NCBI GenBank assembly: GCA_023487965.1
Contig: JAMDBV010000057.1
Location: 1-8,598, forward strand
DNA: 8,598 nucleotides
Origin: Patescibacteria group bacterium
GTDB taxonomy: Bacteria > Patescibacteriota > Minisyncoccia > Phycocordibacterales > PALSA-1337
Direction: 5' to 3'
Below, in pieces: positions 5,776 through 8,598 of this stretch (position 1 is the first letter of the stretch; each line of letters starts with the position of its first letter). A program made the translations under genes and the position numbers. The notes under the pieces were generated by a model that worked only from the letters and a program-made list of their open reading frames with translations, was not told the origin of the DNA and did not search any database.

Positions 5776-6729
5776 ATGAAAAATAGATTCAAAGAGTTGG
5801 AAGGCAAGAAGATCATTGTCACCGGTGGAGCCGGCTTTATCGGTTCTCACATCGTTGAAAAACTGGTTGCCGTGGGCGCGATCGTCGAGGTTGTCGATGA
5901 TTTTTCTACCGGTTTCATTGAGAATCTTGAAATGGTGAAAGATCGTATCGTCATACACAAAGGAAGTATAACCAATTTGGATTTTCTACGTACAATAGTG
6001 AAGGGTGCGTACGCGATAAACCATCAAGCGGCTATACCTTCGGTACCGCGGAGCTTTGCCGATCCGATCGGTACGAACGCGGCGAATGTCAATGGTTCGC
6101 TGAATATATTTTATGTTGCAAAAGAGTCGGGGGTTGGCAGGGTTGTCTACGCCTCGTCGAGTTCTGTATATGGTGATACCGAAGTGTTGCCAAAGAGTGA
6201 GTCGATGACTACAAAACCAAAATCTCCATATGCGGCCCAAAAGTTGTTTGAAGAAATATATGGTCGAATATTTTTCGAGGCATTTGGTCTCGGAACGATC
6301 GGTTTGAGATACTTCAATGTCTTCGGACCCAGACAGAACGAAAAGTCACAATATTCCGCGGTGATACCGATGTTCATAAATAATATCAGGAACGGAAATT
6401 CTCCAAATATTCACGGAGACGGTAGTCAGACTCGGGATTTTACATATGTAGATAATGTTGTCGAAGCAAATTTGTTGGCCTTGGTCTCGCGTGATTGTTT
6501 CGGTATGCAATTCAACGTTGGAGCGGGCGGGCAAATATCTATCAATGATCTTGTCAAAAAGATATGTCAGATTACCGGCATTAAAATACAGCCGATGTAC
6601 GTTGGCAGACGTCCCGGTGATGTTGTTCATAGCTATGCTGATATAACATTATCTGAGAAATTACTCGGTTATCGACCTGTTGTTGATTTTGAAGACGGAT
6701 TGCGCTTGACTATCGGATCATATCGATGA
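5776..6729 (+). CDS. nucleotide-sugar 4-epimerase, extended SDR family (GalE/WbpP-like)
   Basis: This 317-aa enzyme belongs to the NAD-dependent epimerase/dehydratase (extended SDR) family and likely interconverts UDP-Glc/Gal or UDP-GlcNAc/GalNAc (C4 epimerisation), supplying donor sugars for the neighbouring glycosyltransferases. The NAD-binding motif GGAGFIG is at residues 17-23, and VVDDFSTG follows the second strand (acidic residue for the NAD ribose). The catalytic Ser lies in the ASSSSVYGD segment (S127-S130), and YAAQK gives the catalytic pair Y152 and K156. RYFNVFGPRQ and RDFTYVDNVV are substrate-domain signatures. The stretch AAIPSVPRS...DP...TN is closest, as I recall, to WbpP/UDP-GlcNAc 4-epimerases, but substrate choice is inference. 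It starts 6 nt after the previous stop with no good SD, suggesting coupled translation, and overlaps the next gene by 4 nt (ATGA). Length and motifs are complete. Confidence 0.92.
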   Translation: MKNRFKELEGKKIIVTGGAGFIGSHIVEKLVAVGAIVEVVDDFSTGFIENLEMVKDRIVIHKGSITNLDFLRTIVKGAYAINHQAAIPSVPRSFADPIGTNAANVNGSLNIFYVAKESGVGRVVYASSSSVYGDTEVLPKSESMTTKPKSPYAAQKLFEEIYGRIFFEAFGLGTIGLRYFNVFGPRQNEKSQYSAVIPMFINNIRNGNSPNIHGDGSQTRDFTYVDNVVEANLLALVSRDCFGMQFNVGAGGQISINDLVKKICQITGIKIQPMYVGRRPGDVVHSYADITLSEKLLGYRPVVDFEDGLRLTIGSYR

Positions 6730-7742
6730 AATTACTGATAATCACACAAAAGGTGAACAGAAACGATCCGATACTAGGTTTTTTTCATCGTTGGATAGAA
6801 GAATTCGCAAAAAAATTTGAATCGATCGTCGTCATCTGTCTTGAGAAAGGCGAGTACAATCTGCCGCAGAACGTAAGAGTTCTCTCACTTGGTAAGGAGG
6901 ATGGTCGATCGCGGCTGAAGTACGTTTGGCGATTCTATAAATATATTTTGAAGGAGAGAAACAATTACGATAAAGTCTTTGTGCATATGAACGAGGAGTA
7001 TGTGATTCTGGGCGGAATCATTTGGAAAATTTTGGGCAAGAAAGTTGCGATGTGGAGAAATCATCTTTACGGTAATTTTCAGACTGATTTGGCATGTGTT
7101 ATGTGCGATAAAGTATTCTGCACTTCAAAATATTCATATTCAGCCAAATTCAGTAAAACTGTCATTATGCCTGTTGGAATAGATACGGAAACATTTAAAG
7201 ATTTTCATTCGTCTAGAGTTAAAAATTCATTGCTTATGCTTGGACGGATTTCTCCAGTGAAGAAACCAGATGTATTTGTTAAGGCCCTGATTGAGTTGAA
7301 TAAAAGAGGAGTCGATTTTACCGCATCGGTTGTTGGTGATGCTTTACGGAAGGATAAGAAATATTACGACTCAATAAAAGAACAAATAGAGAGTGGAGAT
7401 CTCTCTGACAGAGTTACTTTGGTCCCAGCTGTGTCGAATGATAAGACGCCGGAGATTTACAACAGGCACGAACTTTTTGTGAACTTAACTCCAAGTGGTT
7501 CCTTTGATAAGACTATATTGGAAGCAGCGGCCTGCGGGTGTAAAATCTTGGTAATGAGTCGTGACGCGGGTGTTATCTTTGGTAGCGACTATGTGGTCGA
7601 ATCTGATGAACCGGGCGTTCTTGCAACAAAGTTAAGCGGTCTGATTTCCACAAAGGTAGATATTGACGAACTGAGGCGTGTGGTTATCGGCAAACATGAT
7701 TTGCCATATCTGTCCCAAAGATTATTAGATGAGTTATCATAA
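6726..7742 (+). CDS. GT-B glycosyltransferase of a type frequent in Parcubacteria
   Basis: This 338-aa glycosyltransferase begins MKLLIITQKVNRNDPILG followed by FFHRWIEEFAKKF, a start I associate with a common Parcubacteria GT group. The N-terminal domain has VICLEKGEYNLP and a VHMNEEY segment; the C-terminal domain starts LMLGRISPVKKPD. The donor-site motif reads TPSGSFDKTILEAAACG. The second Glu of EX7E is present (E266), while the first position is Gly258, a substitution seen in this subgroup to my knowledge. There is no signal peptide; a cytoplasmic or peripheral membrane role in building a surface glycan is likely. The ATG overlaps the stop of the epimerase gene (ATGA), so the two are translationally coupled. 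Codon use turns noticeably more AT-rich from here on than in the first part of the window. Acceptor and sugar are unknown. Confidence 0.9.
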   Translation: MKLLIITQKVNRNDPILGFFHRWIEEFAKKFESIVVICLEKGEYNLPQNVRVLSLGKEDGRSRLKYVWRFYKYILKERNNYDKVFVHMNEEYVILGGIIWKILGKKVAMWRNHLYGNFQTDLACVMCDKVFCTSKYSYSAKFSKTVIMPVGIDTETFKDFHSSRVKNSLLMLGRISPVKKPDVFVKALIELNKRGVDFTASVVGDALRKDKKYYDSIKEQIESGDLSDRVTLVPAVSNDKTPEIYNRHELFVNLTPSGSFDKTILEAAACGCKILVMSRDAGVIFGSDYVVESDEPGVLATKLSGLISTKVDIDELRRVVIGKHDLPYLSQRLLDELS

Positions 7743-7748
7743 TATTGT

Positions 7749-8393
7749 ATGACAAGCACAAAAAGCAGATTGGTCTCTTTCCTAAGAACGGAAGAATACA
7801 AAGCTCTTTCCGAAGTTAAGATCGACGGAAAGATCCTAGACGTCGGTGGTTCAAAATATGCCGGTTATCATGAACTCATAAAAGGTAAACATGAATTTAT
7901 TGTCGGTAATATAGATTCGTCTTTTGGTACGGATCTCATTTTTAACGCTGAGAATCAGTGGCCATTTGATGGTGATCATTTTGATGCCACAATGCTTATA
8001 AATGTTCTGGAGCATCTGTCCGACTATAGGACAGCCTTGTCCGAAGCCAATAGAGTGACGAAAAAAGGAGGCGTTATCATCGGTGTTGTCCCTTTCATGT
8101 TCAATGTTCACGGTTCTCCGGGCGACTATTTCAGATATACGAAAACAAATCTAGTTAAAATCCTTTCTGATGCCGGTTTTGGTGATATTGAAGTGCGCGA
8201 ATTGGGAACCGGTGCTTTTAGTGTGGTTTATCATTGTCTTATGGGGTTATATCGTTTTCGTTTTGTGTCCAGAGCTGTCATGGCGCTATGCCGCAAGTTC
8301 GATGAATTACTAGCAAGAATAAAGCCTAATAATCTGATGTCCAAGACATATATGCCCCTTGGATATTTCCTAAAAGCAATCAAACCACATTGA
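7749..8393 (+). CDS. class I SAM-dependent methyltransferase (Methyltransf_11-like)
   Basis: This 214-aa protein is a Rossmann-fold methyltransferase. Motif I is KILDVGGSKY (residues 28-37), an acidic residue after strand 2 is D56 in GNIDSS, the post-strand-4 segment is FDATMLINVLEHL (E88, H89), and KGGVIIGVVPF (106-116) forms the strand 5 region. HGSPGDYFRYT (121-131) is typical of small methyltransferases found in polysaccharide clusters. In this setting it probably methylates a sugar or a glycan precursor, though the substrate is inference. The C-terminal 60 residues contain a hydrophobic, basic helix pair (about 170-190) that could touch the membrane. It starts 6 nt after the previous stop with no Shine-Dalgarno. 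A CATAAT at 7738-7743, 5 nt before the ATG, might be a weak leaderless promoter, but co-transcription with the cluster is simpler. Confidence 0.88.
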   Translation: MTSTKSRLVSFLRTEEYKALSEVKIDGKILDVGGSKYAGYHELIKGKHEFIVGNIDSSFGTDLIFNAENQWPFDGDHFDATMLINVLEHLSDYRTALSEANRVTKKGGVIIGVVPFMFNVHGSPGDYFRYTKTNLVKILSDAGFGDIEVRELGTGAFSVVYHCLMGLYRFRFVSRAVMALCRKFDELLARIKPNNLMSKTYMPLGYFLKAIKPH

Positions 8394-8401
8394 TAAATAA
8401 T

Positions 8402-8598
8402 ATGCGATTCATATATGTAACATCAAAAAAATACCCATCATCAACCGCTGATCATTTTTTTGTGAGAAACATGGCGCAATCATTTGGCGGTATATTGGGT
8501 GATAAATTTACTTTTATCATTAATGATGCGGATCCAAATTCTCGTGAGCTTGATGGGATTAACATAATAAAAACAAACTTCCGTCTACGCCACCTTTT
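8402..8598 (+). CDS. glycosyltransferase, N-terminal part (cut by window end)
   Basis: An open frame from ATG 8402 continues to the window edge (65 complete codons, no stop). The N-terminus MRFIYVTSKKYPSSTADHFF then VRNMAQSFG is the usual first strand, loop and helix of GT-B glycosyltransferases, with the loop holding Ser/Thr in place of a glycine-rich GG. A second strand follows (KFTFIIND, about residues 35-42). It lies 8 nt after the methyltransferase stop and shows no SD, so it should be part of the same operon. The catalytic domain is outside the window, so family assignment beyond GT-B is not possible. Confidence 0.75.
   Translation, partial: MRFIYVTSKKYPSSTADHFFVRNMAQSFGGILGDKFTFIINDADPNSRELDGINIIKTNFRLRHL

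Noticed and set aside
1..8598. UGA recoding to glycine (as in Gracilibacteria/SR1).
   Set aside because: TGA ends several genes at expected places with the next gene starting directly after or overlapping, so it acts as stop.
1..8598. CRISPR array, insertion sequence with transposase, or phage genes.
   Set aside because: No regularly spaced direct repeats and no transposase, integrase or phage-like protein were seen in either strand.

Overview
The window looks like part of a genome from the Candidate Phyla Radiation (Patescibacteria, probably a Parcubacteria-like lineage). This is inference from familiar protein types, without a database search: a single-polypeptide VirD4/HerA-like ATPase with a long disordered tail, next to a compact run of short GT-B glycosyltransferases of the kind common in these genomes. 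All genes are on the + strand, spacing is very tight, and TGA is used as an ordinary stop several times, which argues against the recoded-UGA lineages (Gracilibacteria, SR1).

Layout. Positions 1-109 hold an extended -10-like box at 10-18 and a leader with a small hairpin, then a Shine-Dalgarno-preceded 64-aa protein of unknown function (110-304). A strong intrinsic terminator (324-360) closes that unit. A new promoter-like box follows at 372-379, and a 604-aa VirD4/TraG/HerA-like ATPase runs from 389 to 2203. From 2236 to the window end is a surface-glycan cluster: three GT-B glycosyltransferases (2236-3519, 3549-4589, 4591-5769), an extended-SDR nucleotide-sugar 4-epimerase (5776-6729), a fourth glycosyltransferase (6726-7742), a class I SAM methyltransferase (7749-8393) and the first 65 codons of a fifth glycosyltransferase (8402 to the edge). 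Together these genes would supply an epimerised sugar nucleotide, transfer sugars to a lipid- or protein-linked glycan, and methylate a precursor or product.

The main unusual signal is a pair of long imperfect inverted-repeat blocks inside the coding sequences of two of these glycosyltransferases. Each keeps the reading frame open and adds about 44-50 residues of low-complexity Ser/Pro/Arg/Ala-rich peptide at a place where GT-B enzymes normally have a short loop. One (2868-2997) has arms of about 31 nt that match almost perfectly, and two smaller hairpins between them, so it could fold as a three-stem cloverleaf. The other (about 4735-4884) is one long stepped hairpin with a strong core at 4774-4852. 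They resemble in behaviour the Rickettsia palindromic elements, which insert in frame into genes, but the two do not share an obvious sequence.

A second signal concerns expression. Two gene starts (2236 and 3549) lack a Shine-Dalgarno and have the same arrangement, TGC-TATnnT followed by exactly 6 nt and ATG. That would place the transcription start at or next to the start codon, giving leaderless mRNAs. The ATPase start at 389 is similar with a 9-nt gap. In contrast, the starts at 110 and 4591 have good GGAG sites.
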